64,000 nt of DNA, from assembly GCF_024763615.1 (NCBI RefSeq), contig NC_077224.1:75712712-75776711 (forward strand). Reading direction: 5' to 3'. Below are positions 11,858 through 22,984 of the stretch, in pieces; the stretch's first letter is position 1; each line of letters starts with the position of its first letter. Under the pieces are notes generated by a model. That model searched no databases. It saw nothing but the letters and a program-made list of their open reading frames with translations, and was not told the DNA's origin. Source of the stretch: Phlebotomus papatasi (Eukaryota > Arthropoda > Insecta > Diptera > Psychodidae). The translations under genes and the position numbers were made by a program.

Positions 11858-12111
11858 CACTGAGAGAAATCCGAAAAAGTCAAAATAACATTCCGGAAAT
11901 ATTAATTTTACCCTGCAGTATTGATCCGAAATCGGTGTAAATATTGCCCTTTTTAGGTGTATTAAGGGTTAAAGTTACTCTTTTTTTATGTTGATTTTAC
12001 CCTCAAAAGGTGTAAAATTAACATTAAAAAATGTTGATATATTTTTACACCCGAAAAGTGTTAAAGTTATGGCGAAAAAAAGTTAATTGTAGCCTCTTTT
12101 TTTTCTCAGTG
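11858..12111. mobile_element. CACTGAGA-ended MITE
   Basis: It starts CACTGAGAGAAATCCG and ends TTTTTTTTCTCAGTG. Inside are repeated phrases such as GGTGTAAAATTAACAT and TTAAGGGTTAAAGT. A nearly complete inverted copy lies at 49352-49604, inside the cyclin A intron. It is non-coding. Confidence 0.75.
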
Positions 12112-12113
12112 AA

Positions 12114-12349
12114 GGTAAAGTACCCTGTAGTCGGCCGGTTTCTCAACTCGGCCAGTGCGACTATTTATTCAATTTACTTAGATTTGTTATAATATGGTCT
12201 TACCGATTTAACATTATAAGGTGTATTATATTATATATAACGTAAATCAGTGAAAATTTCATAGAAGTTGACTATAAAACGTTAAAAAATTGGTTAAATA
12301 ATTCAACTGACCGAGTTGAGAAACCGGCCGACTAGAGGGTACTTTACCT
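12114..12349. mobile_element. fold-back MITE with long inverted ends
   Basis: The ends AGGTAAAGTACCCTGTAGTC and TAGAGGGTACTTTACCT enclose a second palindromic block containing GGCCGGTTTCTCAACTCGG and its inverse. The inverted repeats are about 40 bp each. The stretch 12350-12870 shows no gene. Confidence 0.75.
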
Positions 12350-12870
12350 TACCCTAGTTTATCTTTGATTAAGTATATAGTGAATAATATGCCTTATAAA
12401 TTAGAGACATCTTGCTCTATCATTTTATAAGTCATCGTCACCTTCGGATCCTTCACTATAGAGGAATGTTGGCATGATTCTCACAGAGTCAACCTTCAAA
12501 CAACGCAAATTTTGTCTGTGCTTGCAACGAGCTAGTTCATTATTTTTTTGCCATAAGATAGATCATTATTAAGCTCACGTAACGAGATGAGAAATGGTAG
12601 ATCAGCTCTCTGCAAACAAAGAGAAAATTCGCATCGTTTAAAGGTTGACCCTGTGCGAACCATGCCTACATTCCTCTAATAATTTTTATTATTTGAATAT
12701 CAGTTTTTTGTGCTATCTGAACATTAGTTCCAAATAGAAGCAAATTTTATTCAATACAAGTGATTAGAAAAATACATCTGATCTATGAAAATCTGAAAAA
12801 TCCTTTTTCGTATTTAAATATGATTTATTAAATAACATATTAATGGAAACATAAAACAATGTTTCTTCAT

Positions 12871-14054
12871 TTAAGAATTCCCTTCCAATTGTCTGAATTG
12901 CATCAAGATGACATTGTAAGATACTACACAGGCAAAAATCTGAAAGAAAGAATCAACTTAGAGTCTAGATCAGTTACTTCACAAAGTCACTCAACAACCC
13001 TAAATACGCTGGATTTGTTGATATTGAAGAAACCTAATGCTGAAATTTTTACTCCATCACCATCTTGATGGAGTTTCTTCAGCTGAAAGAGGTGAACATT
13101 AAAGTAATGTATCTGGGTCCCTTGTTCATCACTCATGCATCTGTTGAGGGTTACTTGATAGTGAAAGAGGGCTGAACAAAAGTGATCACAAGCCGCAGCA
13201 ATATGAAGAAGGAAGATGAACGACCTCAATACCCAAATTGTACATGCTAAGACATAGCAGTATTTATAGTCGAACTTGTGTCTAGTGGATAGAAGCCAAA
13301 TAAGGAAGAAGGTGCTGATACAGCTACTGATAAAGTGTGTGGTCATAGTCACAAAGAGCATTATACCGAATGTTGCACTGAAGGCAGTCAGGATATTTAG
13401 GGAATCTTTATCGAATGACAATATTTTTTGATTTAGAGAGATTTTACCCGTATTTATCTTCATTCCCGCTTTAACAAGAATATCACCCAAGATTCGTGCC
13501 ATGGAAGCTATGTAGAAACTGACTGTGTCTGCTATTACTATACTGAAACTGTAGAAAAAGAACCAGAGAGGAGAATCTGTTCTGTATTTCGCCTCTTCAA
13601 GAACCCATACCACAGTGTTCATCAAAACCATCTGTATAATACTCAAGATGAATTTTGCGTTGTTTAGAAATTTGACTGATGCGTTTGGCTTGGTCATAAA
13701 CTCTATAAATTTTTGCTGATAGTCCTCTACATGGTGTAACATTCCAATGTGACGTTGATTGTGAATAATAGCAGATACTGCAACAATCCCCATAATAACC
13801 TTCATCATGATAAAATCGAATTCAGAAACAATATAAGCTATACGACTGAACTCAGAAAATCCTTCGGTGTGACTACTTTTGTAGACAAATACTTGGAAAA
13901 AATCAACCCCGATGAAGATGACGAATGGAAGGATTCTAATGCTTGTAACCAACTTTAACTGCAACGGATTCCAATCAGACAATAATCCATAGTTTGGGAT
14001 TATGATGAATTTCTGAACCGTAAAGAGAACGCCCAGATCTTTAAGGATTGTCAT
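12871..14054 (-). CDS. gustatory receptor with one intron lost
   Basis: Exons on the minus strand: 14054-12999 (352 codons) and 12939-12871, giving a product of about 374 aa. It starts MTILKDLGVLFTVQKFIIIP. The frame runs straight through the position where the other receptors have their first C-terminal intron, so that intron is absent here. The remaining donor after SSVFR is GTTGTT, a weak site. The acceptor TTCTTTCTTTCAG is strong. The last exon reads VVSYNVILMQFRQLEG, a form of the TYhhhhhQF signature with S for T. Several hydrophobic spans precede it. The upstream region is shared head-to-head with the + strand first exon at 14330. Confidence 0.86.
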
Positions 14055-14329
14055 ATTTCAACAAACTGATTATAAATGCCACACTATTCGAACCTCTATC
14101 AACAGAAGTTGTTGATGACATAATATGATGATTAATTGATGAAATCAATTAAGTATAATTAGGACGACATCCTGTACATAAAGCATTGGATATTAATTTT
14201 CAGTCGGTCTAAGTGAATGAAAATCAAGTTATTGAAAATATCAATTCCAGGAAGAATAGGGAAAGAATACTAAAACTGTCTCTCATCAGATGTTGTATGA
14301 ATCAATCAACCTTTTAGTATTACTACATA
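14055..14329. promoter_or_regulatory. bidirectional intergenic region between two receptors
   Basis: This 275-bp gap separates divergently transcribed gustatory receptors. It must hold at least the core promoter of each unless leaders extend further. It is AT-rich, with ATGATGATTAATTGATGAAA as a simple repeat-like block. No TATA box could be assigned with confidence. Confidence 0.4.
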
Positions 14330-15217
14330 ATGTGGAATTGGTGTTGCAAACTTGGTCAGTGGCTTTTCTCTCTTCAAAAGTACACCTTAATTCTCCCAAG
14401 AGAAAGCCATAAGATCCTAACATTACTTCGTATTACTTTTATGTTTTTTGGTGCTACTTTAGCGCTCTACAATATTTTTCTAACAACCCAGATGGATTTC
14501 TCTGAAGAACTTATACGAGACTACGCATCATTGACGTTCATTTCAACTTTTTTTGATATAGTTATTCCCAATTGTGTCCTCGTCATTGTTTTTATCATTC
14601 TTTTAATCAAAAGAAAGGTTATTGTTAACACCGTGAACACAATTTTAAATGTAAAGACTATCCTAGAACATAAATTACAAGATCAGAATATTTCAAAGAC
14701 TATCATTAAGTATACTGTTGGAGATTTTATTATGATTATAGGTACCAAAATCGGACTAGTTTTGCCTACATATATAATTCTTTATTACAATCCAGAAGAT
14801 GACACAGGTTACTACATTAACATTATACTATACATCTCACAAACTTCCTACTTTGGATGGGCTTTGTTGTACATAATTACCTGTTTAGACTTCTTGACCA
14901 TATCTAATTCGTCAATTGAGAAAAAGTTCAGGAATTGTTGTACATCACTGAATTTATTGAAATTTTCTATTAAAATTATCAATACCATCAATCAAATACA
15001 GAAAAATCTTGGAAGTCTCATTGCAATAATTCTCGGTTATGCACTTTCAAATACCCTCAATCAATGTTTTTATATCTACTGGGTCATACAGAAACCTGAT
15101 AGGAGACCTTACTCATTATCAGGATATTTTTACTTAATCTCATGCATTATTTGGAGTCTCGCAGAAATAATTATTGTACTAAGAGTAGCTTCGACAACAG
15201 AGAGAACTCATCAGCAG
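14330..15217 (+). CDS. gustatory receptor first exon (N-terminal ~296 codons), no own C-terminus
   Basis: An open frame starting MWNWCCKLGQWLFSLQKYTL with about six hydrophobic spans. It ends HQQ|GTAAAT, a phase-0 donor at the position used by the neighbouring receptors. Reading through the donor adds only 14 codons before a stop and lacks the TYhhhhhQF segment. Just downstream, CAAG|TTGACTGAAAAG could be the start of a second exon, but a TA-flanked element inserted at 15320 removes whatever followed. The exon therefore either encodes a broken receptor or is spliced to the shared cassette at 30941-31311, giving about 395 aa. It is the most diverged of the + strand set. Confidence 0.7.
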
Positions 15218-15319
15218 GTAAATATTTATTGTAACTTGTCTGAAAACCATCTTTTATAATAACCTAACTCGATATTCTGTCTACTAATGCAAGTTGACTG
15301 AAAAGTTCGTGGAATTGTA

Positions 15320-16980
15320 GGGGAAAGTGCCCATGCTTGATACCATTGGAAGCTTCGTAATGACTAAATTTTTCCTATGTTTCTCAATAAACGTGACTCT
15401 GCAATATATTTTAAAAACTGGCCACATTCCCACAGTTTTTAACCCTTTAAAGACGAGAAGCTTTCCTCTGAGCGAAATTCAATGAAATCAATTTTCCCTC
15501 GATATTTTAGCCTAAATAACAGATTTATGGTTAGAAAAAAATTTTCCTATCCCTAGAAGTCCTGGAAAACTATGGGTCATATATGACCCAATCGTCCATA
15601 AAGGTAAAAAAGCACAAAATTTTTCAGACGACTAATTTACTCGTTTGCTCTGTTATTTTTGTAGGAGGAATAACTTGAATATATTTGTGATAACAAAAAG
15701 AGTTATTTAGAGTACGAGTAAAAATTAAAACGATCAAAAATTAATTTAAAAAAATATCTCATTCAATTTTTGGTCTCAAAGAATCTTGAAGAGTGGTACA
15801 CAAAAAAATAATTTTTATCATAAAAATGTATTAATGTTTGCTTCATTTTTTATTTTTATGATATTAATTGAAACAATTTCGAATACTGGTAACACAGAGA
15901 TAAATGTCGCATGCCTCACAAATACAATTGGTCTTATAATCCTTTTTTTCTAATAGCACCATGTGCACCTGCGCCTTTCCTCAGTTTTCTTCAAAACATG
16001 TTTCATGGTAATGGGTAGGTGCAATGTTAGTTGTCTCTGCGAATTTCAGACGTAGTTGCACATTGCTGTGAATCCGGGAGTTCTTCCGGCGTTGATGCGT
16101 TCTCGATGAAAATTCAAAGTCCACTTCATCCACATCTTGTTCCAAGTATATTTTGTCGCTTTCGTTCAGGATTAAATTGTCGTCTGGGCATTATGTGGAT
16201 GATTTCGTGGTCAATGATCTTGATTTTCTTTTTCCATTTTTGAAATCATCTACAAGAGTAAAAAGTTATGAATTTACAACATTTACGTAGAAGTATTTTA
16301 TAAATTATCAAAATATTACCTGCTTCAGTCAGTATTTCACTGAGAAATCTCATCTAAATGATATTATCACACAATATTACACGAATAATTGACTATTTTG
16401 CACACACATAAACAAAAACATGAAACAGTCTAACCTCAAATCTTCGAAAATCCACTAGAGACATATTCGGTGTCTTTTTACCTTTATGGACGATTGGGTC
16501 ATAAATGACCCATGCAAATTATAAAGCTTTCCTGAAAATACCAATAAACTATAATTTTTACTTTGTTGAGAAATATTATGTGCAGTTATTACAATTTCTA
16601 GTCCCAAGAGGTTTTTGCTTAAAAAAAATTAGAAATATCAAAAATATTAAAATTCAAGCACCAGTCTGAAAATTTGAAAATTCGTCATTTATGAGCTTAA
16701 ATATTTTTTATATAGCAACAGCAAGTAGCTGGAGATTTGCAAAAAATATTCTAGAGTCCTACATCTTTCTACTTTGTGATTAGGTACAAACATTAGAAAG
16801 AAATAACTTCAAGTATAGTCAGGAAAAATTAAGGTAGTCAGGACAGAGTCACGGGTGACCTAGTCGTCCTTAAAGGGTTAAAATATGGTTGCGATGAGTC
16901 ACATATACATATATTGTGAAACATAGAAAATTTAGTCATTATGAAACTTCCAATGGTATCAAGCATAGCATACTTTCCCT
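15320..16980. mobile_element. TA-flanked element carrying nested insertions
   Basis: Left end GGGGAAAGTGCCCATGCTTG and right end CAAGCATAGCATACTTTCCC are inverted repeats extending about 60 bp and flanked by TA. The interior is largely occupied by a TTAA-flanked piggyBac-type element. The left end belongs to the GGGGAAAGT group also seen at 28539, 44695 and 56931. Confidence 0.7.
15443..16877 (-). mobile_element. piggyBac-like element with transposase tail remnant
   Basis: CCCTTTAAAGACGAG at the left and GTCGTCCTTAAAGGG at the right are flanked by TTAA. A second pair of facing ends (near 15570-15605 and 16472-16510, sharing CCAATCGTCCATAAAGG) suggests one copy nested in another. On the minus strand around 15880-16030, two frames read RRCTWCY and then KTNCICEACDIYLCV. 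This matches the pattern of the cysteine-rich C-terminal domain of piggyBac transposases, now broken by a frameshift and a stop. This is the best local evidence that the TTAA family is piggyBac-related. Confidence 0.65.
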
Positions 16981-17182
16981 TATATGTAAAAAATTCTGAA
17001 ATATAAATGCTGAAATCATAAATGAGGGCCCCTTTATAGCTATGTAATACACCGGTGTAATACACTGGCGTAATACATCGGTGTATTACGCCGATTATAC
17101 TCGATTATTTAGTATCGCTCTTGGTATAAATCAAAGTTCAATTTCATCAGTAATTAAGTTTATAATTAATGTAAGTTAATGA

Positions 17183-17421
17183 TGCTATTCCAATAAAAAA
17201 TGAATATATTTTTTGCACTGTATACTGTTCTCAGTAGCCTCTGCATTACCGACTTTTCTTTGTGTAGGTTATTATCTCAATTTGTTTGCTCCAGGCCTAG
17301 TCATGTTCTAAAACCATCAACAATCGTGATAGGAATTACCACAAAGAAAAGTCGATAATGCAGAAACACTTGAAAACAGTAAAGTTCTAAAAAATCGTGT
17401 TCATTTTTCATTGGAATAGAA
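17183..17421. mobile_element. fold-back element (full copy)
   Basis: It begins GCTATTCCAATAAAAAATGA and ends TTCATTTTTCATTGGAATAG. The inner arms contain CATTACCGACTTTTCTTTG and its inverse, so the whole element can fold into a long hairpin. Copies lie at 7795-7980 (partial) and 59521-59755. Confidence 0.75.
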
Positions 17422-17521
17422 CCATAACATAGTTTTTTTTTAAGCTTTCCGAACTTTTCACTCAACCGGTGCAATTAATTCCAAAGGTGTTAGTCATAAA
17501 TAACTGATTGGCAATCCAGGA

Positions 17522-17527
17522 TATAAA
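17522..17527 (+). promoter_or_regulatory. TATA box of receptor exon 17562
   Basis: TATAAA lies 40 bp before the chosen ATG. The surrounding 100 bp is conserved with the region before the paralogous exon at 21019, including CTTTCCGAACTTTTCA and GCAATTAATTC. The short leader implied would exclude an out-of-frame ATG at 17545. Confidence 0.55.
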
Positions 17528-17561
17528 ACTCTCTTGATTGAACTATGTCCAGTCTATTGCG

Positions 17562-18446
17562 ATGTCCAAAGTGAAATCCATGGGACCTCTTTTGAAGTTT
17601 CATGACTTTCTTTTTGTACCAGAATCAATTGGGAAAAATCTAGTCTATAGATTTATCAGGCAATATACAGCTCTAGGATGTCTTATCATCTACCTTCTCT
17701 ACAATGTATTTGTGTTAATTACTTGGCGCGATGAACCTCAAGTTATCGAACATAGTGTTGTAGTGAGTGGGACGTTGCTCTTTCTCGAAGGAAAACTTGT
17801 ACACTTCATCTGCGTCTTTGTGCCAATCTTGGGCATTGTTTGTAAAAAGCACGATAAGAAACTTGTTGTTAAATTTAAATTAGTAGAAAGACAATTAATA
17901 TTTCCAAGAAATTCCAAAGATAAAATCAAAAGCTCCTCTCGTTGGAATTTGTTCTTCATCGTAGTTATGAAAATCTTTGTAATTTGGCCACTGCAAGTTT
18001 TCTTCTACGGATTAAACGGAGACAGTAATTTGTCATCCCATTACTTCAACATAGCCTACAATATTAGCATGTTTATAATCGAGGTGGAGTTTCTCCGAGC
18101 CATAACATTTATAGATCTCTTTGTCATACAACTTGCAATAGCAAATGCCTATCCAGGATTAAATTCTGTCCCAAGTTTGAATCTGCTAATTAATTATTTG
18201 AACTTAATTGTAATACTTGAGAAATCTTTTCTTCCTAGTATTGTCGTTTCGATATCTTTGATCTGTGCAAGTATTCTGGCTCAATTTTTCTATATGATTT
18301 ACTGGGGTTTCTTTATGCAAGACGAAATGTATTATTTCGTTGATCATGGAATCGCGCTTTACTGGATCGGTTCTATACTTTACATAACAACCAATATCTT
18401 CTTACTGATTCGATTGGCTATCGTCGGAGATAAACTCAAAGAACAG
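17562..18446 (+). CDS. gustatory receptor first exon (295 codons)
   Basis: It starts MSKVKSMGPLLKFHDFLF, aligning with the exons at 21019 and 24173. About six hydrophobic spans follow, and the frame closes at LKEQ|GTAAAA, a phase-0 donor. Continuing past the donor gives 15 codons and a stop. No downstream sequence up to 20979 encodes the usual AGGFF...TYhhhhhQF C-terminus. It is a close tandem duplicate of the exon at 21019 and has the same length. A functional product requires splicing to a distant C-terminal cassette, of which the only one on this strand downstream is 30941-31311, giving about 394 aa. The frame is intact, which argues against simple decay. Confidence 0.78.
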
Positions 18447-19109
18447 GTAAAAGCTAGAAAATGTCATTCAAAATGTGAAAAATATATTTTTTGATGTTAT
18501 TTCTTTTATTATATCTTTTTATGTTAAGATTCTACATAACTGAATGCAATAGATTAGATATCGTACGAAATAATTGTAAACGGAAAAAATTAATTTTTTT
18601 CTTAAATTCTTTTGTCAAAGTGATAATTACTATAATGATGGGATTGGATTTGAAAATAAAATAAAATTATTGGTATGGGCTCAAAGTGAAAACAATCAAT
18701 CGATTTCTTCGTCATCAGGGATCCCTCCTTCTACTATGTCGCCAATATATATCTCATAAAAAATATTGATTATATTCATTTTTTCAAAGTCAAAATTCAA
18801 CTACACAGAAAGCTTACTTCTCAACAGAATTTTATTGAATTTAACTGAAAGATTTTGAAACTTCCAACCGAGCTACATCGACCCCAATCAGTATATAACA
18901 TTTTAGAATACCGTTGTATAGAATCATATTAAATGGTAATAAATAAAATTTAATATATCAAAATGGAATTTATATAACACATCTACGCGGATGCAAACTG
19001 ATTTAAAAATTCAACTTTATATCACCTACAATATTTTGGTATAATTTTCAGAATAATAAAATAATTTGTTGATTAATATATGAATGACATATGATTACAG
19101 ATATAAATT

Positions 19110-19495
19110 TTATAAGGGGTAGCAAAGCTTCGCAGGCTTTACAAAATACTCGAACTCGTGACTTAGATGTTATACCTCAAAATTACTTTCGTTTCATTTA
19201 CCTATATTATTAAAGTTCTTTGTTGATTCAATTCAAGAAGAAAAGAGTAGTGCACTCGATTACAAGTATTTCGCAGAAGTTTTCCACTGAGCAATTTCCT
19301 CTTAAAGTTACTGGTTCATAACCAATCTGAAGCGATTCATATCTTACTTAAAAGGTTGCCCAAAATATCTTATAAGTAATATAATTCAATTTATTATAAA
19401 AATTAATTATCTATTATGAACCGGTTCATTATCGGTTACTGAACCGGTTCAGACTTGTTAAAAATTCCAAGACCTTTCCAACAAGCATAAATATA
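19110..19495. repeat. dispersed AACCGGTT repeat, reverse copy
   Basis: Phrases such as CTCGAACTCGTGACTTAGAT and ATGAACCGGTTCATTATCGG match the complement of 4740-5010. It is more diverged and longer than that copy. Non-coding. Confidence 0.55.
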
Positions 19496-19857
19496 ATACC
19501 ACTCGATTAAAAAATTTTTAGATCTAGAGCCTTAAAAACTTTTGACCTTGAAAAACCATTATTAGAAATTCTGCAACAGTATTTTCGTATATGGACGAAA
19601 TATCCAACTAGGAAACTTATAAAACATATCCAAAAATGAAAAGAAAAATCTCATGACACATTTTCGAGTAATCCATAAAACATGCTTTTGGAGGGGCGGG
19701 GGATGAATGGGTTAATGGGCCCAGGGTCGACTTACGGAAGAGTGTCTCGAATGTTCCAAGTATCTATTTCTAGGCGTGGTAACAACCGGACGGACGAACG
19801 AACGAACAAACAGCCTTACGTCAGAAAAATCGAAGCTACAGATTTCCAAAATCCTAA

Positions 19858-20330
19858 ACCTCAGTGGATCAGTTGGTAGAGTAGTGTCTCTGTAACTGTG
19901 AGGTCTCGGGTTCGAAACTCGGCAGCTGCGGATTTTTGAGTAGCCGTATCTAATTAATCCAGTGAATGGATGAAAAAGTAATGCCTAATGCATTGTCAAT
20001 GAACCGTCTAAACAAGAGAGTCTGGTATAGAAACACGAATTCGGCATAAAGAGATCTGTCGGATCTGTCGATGCAAATACACATTCACTGCAACTGATCC
20101 AACCAAGGCTGGTCTGCCGCAATATAGAAACGGCACTATGTGTGTGTACTCTGGCACACAGAAGCCGAGATATCGTCCGACGAGATAACCGACGATATAA
20201 AGATGTAGGACCGCCTTGGGGATTCAGATAGAATGGAGTAATGGGGAGTGCATAATGGGCCCAAATAAGTGGCCTGGATGCAACGTAACCGATAAAGGTT
20301 TAAGCCAACCTATAGACAAATCTTAAATCT
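19858..20330 (+). repeat. tRNA-derived SINE
   Basis: The left part has a box A-like TGGATCAGTTGGTAGAG and a box B-like GGTTCGAAACTC spaced as in a tRNA gene. The acceptor stem does not pair into a functional tRNA. A long unrelated body follows that ends in a TAAATCTTAATCTT tail. These are the marks of a SINE rather than a working tRNA. Confidence 0.7.
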
Positions 20331-20979
20331 TAATCTTTCCAAAATCCTGCCAAAATATGATACGCTTAGGGGGTAACGAGTCGAAATATATATAACTCAA
20401 AATCGAGAGATTATATTCTTCTCTCTTTGTCGGGGTCAAGCAGTCAAAAAATCAGATGAGAGAAATTTATGCGAAAAACCTCTAATAGTGGTCCTAAACT
20501 CTCACTCACAGTGTGTTATTGCTAAGGCTGATCCCTTACCCTAAAGGTTCATTTGCTAAATATCCTAGAATATCATTCCGCGGCTACTTTAATGAAAGTT
20601 GATATTGTGATCTATAATAAACGAGAAACAACAATTGAAAGTAAACCGAGAACAATTTTAGTAGACCAAAAACATCAAAGATCGCCAAAATGATTTTAAT
20701 CTAATTTTCTGAGATTCTAGAGAGAATTTTTTAATTGACTCTAAATCTTAAAGATGGTAAAAACCTTAACATTAACCATTCACTTTTGCCAGTATTTGGC
20801 TCCCAGCAGTTAAGTCATATACTGAGCCAAACTTAGAAAAAATATAATAATAAGCATAAAATCCTAATATTTGAGCATAATGTGTAGTTTTTTTATTATC
20901 GCTTTCCGAACTTTTCAGTCAACCTGTGCAATTAATTCTAAAGGTCTTAGTCGTAAATAAGTGATTAGCAATCAAGGGT

Positions 20980-20985
20980 ATAAAA
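20980..20985 (+). promoter_or_regulatory. TATA box of receptor exon 21019
   Basis: TATAAA lies 39 bp before the chosen ATG, in the same position as in the duplicate at 17522. The flanking block shared with the first copy supports a duplicated promoter. Confidence 0.55.
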
Positions 20986-21018
20986 CCCTATTGATTGAAC
21001 TATGTCCAGTCTATTTCG

Positions 21019-21903
21019 ATGTCTAAAGTGCAATCCATGGGACCACTTTTGAAGTTTCATGACTTTCTTTTTGTACCAGAATCAATTGGGAAAAATCTAG
21101 TCTATAGATTTATCAGGCAATATACAACTCTAGGATGTCTTATCATCTACCTTCTTTACAATTTATTTGTGTTGATTGACTGGTGCGATGAACCTGAAGT
21201 AATCGAACATAGTGTAGTAGTGAGTGGGACGTTGCTTTTTCTTGAAGAAAAACTTGTTCAGCTTATATGCCTTTTTGTTCCAATTATAGGCATAGTTTGC
21301 CTAAAGCACGATAAAAAACTGATCGTTAAATTTAAGTTACTAGAAGGACAATTAATAATTCCAAGAAATTCCAAAGATAAAATCAAAAGCTCCTCTCGTT
21401 GGAATTTGTTCTTCATCGTAGCCATGAAAATCTTTGCAATCTTGCCACTGCAACTTTTTTTCTTCAGAATAAGCGCAGAGGACGTGGTGTCGTCCCATTA
21501 CTTCAACATAGCCTACGACATTAGCATGTTTATAATCGAGATGGAATTTCTCCGAGCCATAACATTTTTAGATCTCTTTGCCATACAACTTGCAATGGCA
21601 AATGCCTATCTAGGATTACATTGTGTTCCAAATTTGAATCTGCTAATTAATTATTTGAACTTAATTGTAATACTTGAGAAATCTTTTCTTCCTAGTATTG
21701 TCGTTTCGATATCTTTCATCTCTGCCTGTATCCTTGCTCAATTTTTCTATATGATTTATTGGGGTTTTTGTATGAAAGAAGAACTGTATTATTTCGCTGC
21801 TTATGGAACCGCTCCTCTCTGGATCGGTTCTATACTTTACGTAACAACCAATATCTTCTTACTGATTCGATTGGCTATCGTCGGAGATAAACTCAAAGAA
21901 CAG
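21019..21903 (+). CDS. gustatory receptor first exon, tandem duplicate (295 codons)
   Basis: It starts MSKVQSMGPLLKFHDFLF and is very similar to the exon at 17562 throughout, with most differences in the middle third (an extracellular-loop-like region) and near the sixth span. It ends LKEQ|GTAAAA, phase 0. Downstream, a short reading past the donor stops after 5 codons. No GR C-terminal signature was found between here and the next first exon at 24173. The duplication includes about 100 bp of promoter and part of the following intron. It is expected to use the cassette at 30941-31311. Confidence 0.78.
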
Positions 21904-22344
21904 GTAAAACTAGCAAATTTCTTTTAAAATGTAAAAAGAAATAAGTTTTAGGGTTATTTTTTTTATTTTTTATGTTAAGATCCTACATCACCTAACGCTA
22001 TAGATATCACAAGAAATGATATTAAATGGAAATAAAAAAATATTTCTTGAAATCATTTTGTGAAGATGAGATTCACTAAAGCTAGGCTTAGATCCAAAAA
22101 TAAAATAAATTAAAATGGTATTTTTCTTGGAATAAATGTGCGAACTCAATGTGAAAGCAATCAAGGGGGGGACCTGAATTAGAAGGCCATAATTAGCAAT
22201 TTTTCATGATTTTTTTAGTGAAGGAAACGGCCAAGCTTTATAAAATTTTAGTGTATACTTTTATATATACTTGAAGTAACACCAATTTTTTTCGATGAAA
22301 ATGTCACATAATGGGGGTCTAACGAATTACTTAGCTATACAGAT

Positions 22345-22545
22345 TTCAGACCTAAGGCTTAGCCATCTGGCTTAACACCTCTAATTCCTTATCAGGCATG
22401 ATTTTTTTTTTGGAAATTGCTGTTTTGGATTAAAATTAAAGACAAAACATCCATTAGATTTTGAAAAATCAATAAAATTGCATGTTATTTAGATTTTTAA
22501 GACCTTCGGGAACTGGGCTAAAATCCAGTCTGAAGCCGGCACTAC
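22345..22545. mobile_element. MITE with TTCAGACCTAAGG ends
   Basis: TTCAGACCTAAGGCTTAGCC at the left and GGGCTAAAATCCAGTCTGAA at the right are inverted relatives of the element at 3727-4342. This copy is about 200 bp and non-coding. Confidence 0.6.
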
Positions 22546-22984
22546 ATTGCTTCGTCGTAACACACCCCAATTGGTGGGAAAAAATATGCAGCTCTTAATT
22601 GTTGTGTGATAAAGAAACTTTAGATTTTATATTTTTTATTAATGTTAAACTCAAAACCGAAAAAAATCTTAAATACTAAACTTACTTTAGGGTTTAAAAA
22701 AGAGAATTCACATATCGGGATAAAACTCAGGTTTTATCACTTCATAAAAACTCAATCAGATACTAGGGTTGGGAACACCTGTTCGACAGGAACCACCTAT
22801 TGGCAATTTCGCCAAAATATTGAAAATTTATCAATGCCTATTAAAATGCAAGTAATATGACATATTTTTCATTAATTTCCATTTCCATTTCATTCATTTC
22901 CTAAGGGGATTTATTCATTCATTTTCAACCGCTTATCCCTATTGGGGTCGCGGGTTCATGACATCCAAATTAGCAGCCTATGCT

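Larger units (their letters stand above)
18447..20979. other. inter-exon region, mostly repeats
   Basis: The first 250 bp is duplicated, in diverged form, after the next receptor exon (21904-22150). After that come an inverted copy of the AACCGGTT repeat (about 19110-19495) and a tRNA-derived SINE (about 19858-20330). No receptor C-terminal exon was found on either strand by reading for the TYhhhhhQF pattern. Confidence 0.6.

Noticed and set aside
16031..16243. 70-codon + strand frame as a gene
   Set aside because: It lies inside the piggyBac-like element, opposite to the strand bearing the transposase remnant.
17545..17574. Upstream ATG and short frame before the receptor start at 17562
   Set aside because: Its position only 23 bp after the TATA box suggests it lies upstream of the transcription start. 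The downstream ATG aligns with paralogues.
18447..18700. Open frame after the receptor intron as a short C-terminal exon
   Set aside because: The frame lacks any GR C-terminal motif, and the duplicate at 21904-22150 breaks it with a stop and indels.
19868..19925. Functional tRNA gene
   Set aside because: Box A and B are present, but the acceptor stem and anticodon arm do not form a proper cloverleaf, and a SINE body follows.
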